Source of the DNA: an uncultured Sphingomonas sp.
GTDB lineage: Bacteria > Pseudomonadota > Alphaproteobacteria > Sphingomonadales > Sphingomonadaceae
Direction: 5' to 3'
NCBI RefSeq assembly: GCF_936927845.1
Contig: NZ_CAKZHV010000067.1
Location: 161,696-225,695 of the forward strand
DNA: 64,000 nt
The translations under genes were made by a program, and so were the position numbers. The notes beneath the pieces are model-generated. The model ran no database searches and was not told the DNA's origin. It saw nothing but the letters and a program-made list of their open reading frames with translations. The stretch's first letter is position 1. Each line of letters opens with the position of its first letter. Below, in pieces: positions 63,452 to 64,000 of this stretch.

Positions 63452-64000
63452 TCAGCGCTGCGGCGCAGCCACGGCGGGCGGAGGTGCAGCGCGGTTCATC
63501 GCGGCGCCAGCCGGGGGCGCCTGAACCCCGGCCGCAGACGCCATGGGAGGCGGGGGCGGTGCGCCTGCTCCTGCGGGCGGAGGCGGAGGCGGAGGCGCGC
63601 CGGCGCTGTGAGGCGGCGGCGGGGGTGCACCAGCGCCGGGCGGGGGCGGTGCACCTGCACCCGGAGGCGGCGGTGCACTGCACCCGGGCCATGCGGCGCG
63701 GGCGGCGGCGGCGGGGGCGGCGGCGGGGGCGGCGGCGCGCCGACTTCGCGCACGGCGCCGGCACGATCGACCAGGAAGCGGGCATGCAGCTGACCCTGAT
63801 CATAGCGGCCCTGGACGAGCACGGGGTTGCCGACGCTGACCGCGCCCTGCCCCTCGCGCCCGGCGTCGACCAACGTGCGGCCGCTGTTGTCCTGCACCAC
63901 GAAGCGGTTGCCATAGACCTCCGCCACGCGGCCCTTCACGGTCACTGAGCAGCCCCCACCGGGTGGTCCGGGTAGATAGTTAGTGCATTGTCGTCTCCGC
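63452..64000 (-). pseudogene. Exported proline/glycine-rich protein with OB-fold-like domain; frameshift in the proline tract, 5' end outside window
   Basis: The minus-strand frame enters at the window edge (CTNYLPGPPGGGCS) and continues VKGRVAEVYGNRFVVQDNSGRTLVDAG, VGNPVLVQGRYDQGQLHARFLVDRAG, an OB-fold-like stress protein domain, into a run of 12 prolines. After that run the same frame gives low-quality sequence to a stop at 63496. Another frame instead gives GCSAPPPPGAGAPPPPGAGAPP, PPMASAAGVQAPPAGAA and a stop at 63452, clearly the true tail. One or a few bases gained or lost near 63690-63740, within the repeated CCG tract, explain this: phase variation by slippage, a real mutation, or an assembly error. 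Confidence 0.65.

Overview
The window is GC-rich, densely packed chromosomal DNA whose gene content best fits a Sphingomonas-like alphaproteobacterium. The signs are TonB receptors with a regulatory-like N-terminus, DUF1176, DUF2141 and DCC-family proteins, an egtB-egtD pair, a HIG1/cobalamin adenosyltransferase pair, many 4-base ATGA/GTGA stop-start overlaps, and frequent GTG/TTG starts. No phage, insertion sequence, CRISPR array or rRNA is visible. One tRNA (Gln, UUG) is present.

Layout. 1-7109: an M16 peptidase fragment, then a MarR regulator translationally coupled to a tripartite efflux system (outer-membrane lipoprotein, HlyD/EmrA adaptor, DHA2 permease), followed closely by kynurenine-pathway genes kynU-kynA. 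7238-9512: a TonB-like protein and two L,D-transpeptidases of different families. 9606-13447: a minus-strand set of chorismate-mutase-like protein, an unusual fusion of a DegT/AHBA-type aminotransferase with a flavin-dependent monooxygenase-like domain, and a GT2 glycosyltransferase. 13719-19239: rpsD, two secreted peptidases and an agmatine deiminase. 19240-19877: a repeat-rich gap with two 123-bp tandem repeats and a long palindromic repeat. 19878-39948: mainly housekeeping genes (cold shock, hbd, ergothioneine, GluQ-RS, oligopeptidase B, FBPase II, DapD, PurE/PurK) mixed with small unknown proteins, one under a Fur-box-like palindrome.

40133-48544 is a coherent accessory block: HAD phosphatase, CTP-type nucleotidyltransferase, CDP-glycerol-transferase-like protein, CDP-alcohol phosphatidyltransferase, DUF2141, lipid kinase, a bacterial protein resembling mitochondrial Tam41 CDP-DAG synthase, a second nucleotidyltransferase and a Wzx-like flippase. 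Together they could make and transport a non-standard phospholipid or phospho-polymer (inference).

48775-61144 is a polysaccharide-utilisation locus: GPH sugar transporter, GH3 beta-glucosidase, LacI regulator with an 18-bp perfect operator palindrome, TonB receptor, a GH144-like (glycoamylase-fold) lipoprotein suggesting beta-1,2-glucan as substrate, and a large discoidin/alpha-alpha-barrel protein whose frame is cut by a single TAG codon. 61391-64000: tRNA-Gln, a decayed DUF427 gene behind a DCC-family gene, an SDR oxidoreductase, and a proline-rich OB-fold-type protein that runs off the window and carries an apparent frameshift in its proline tract.
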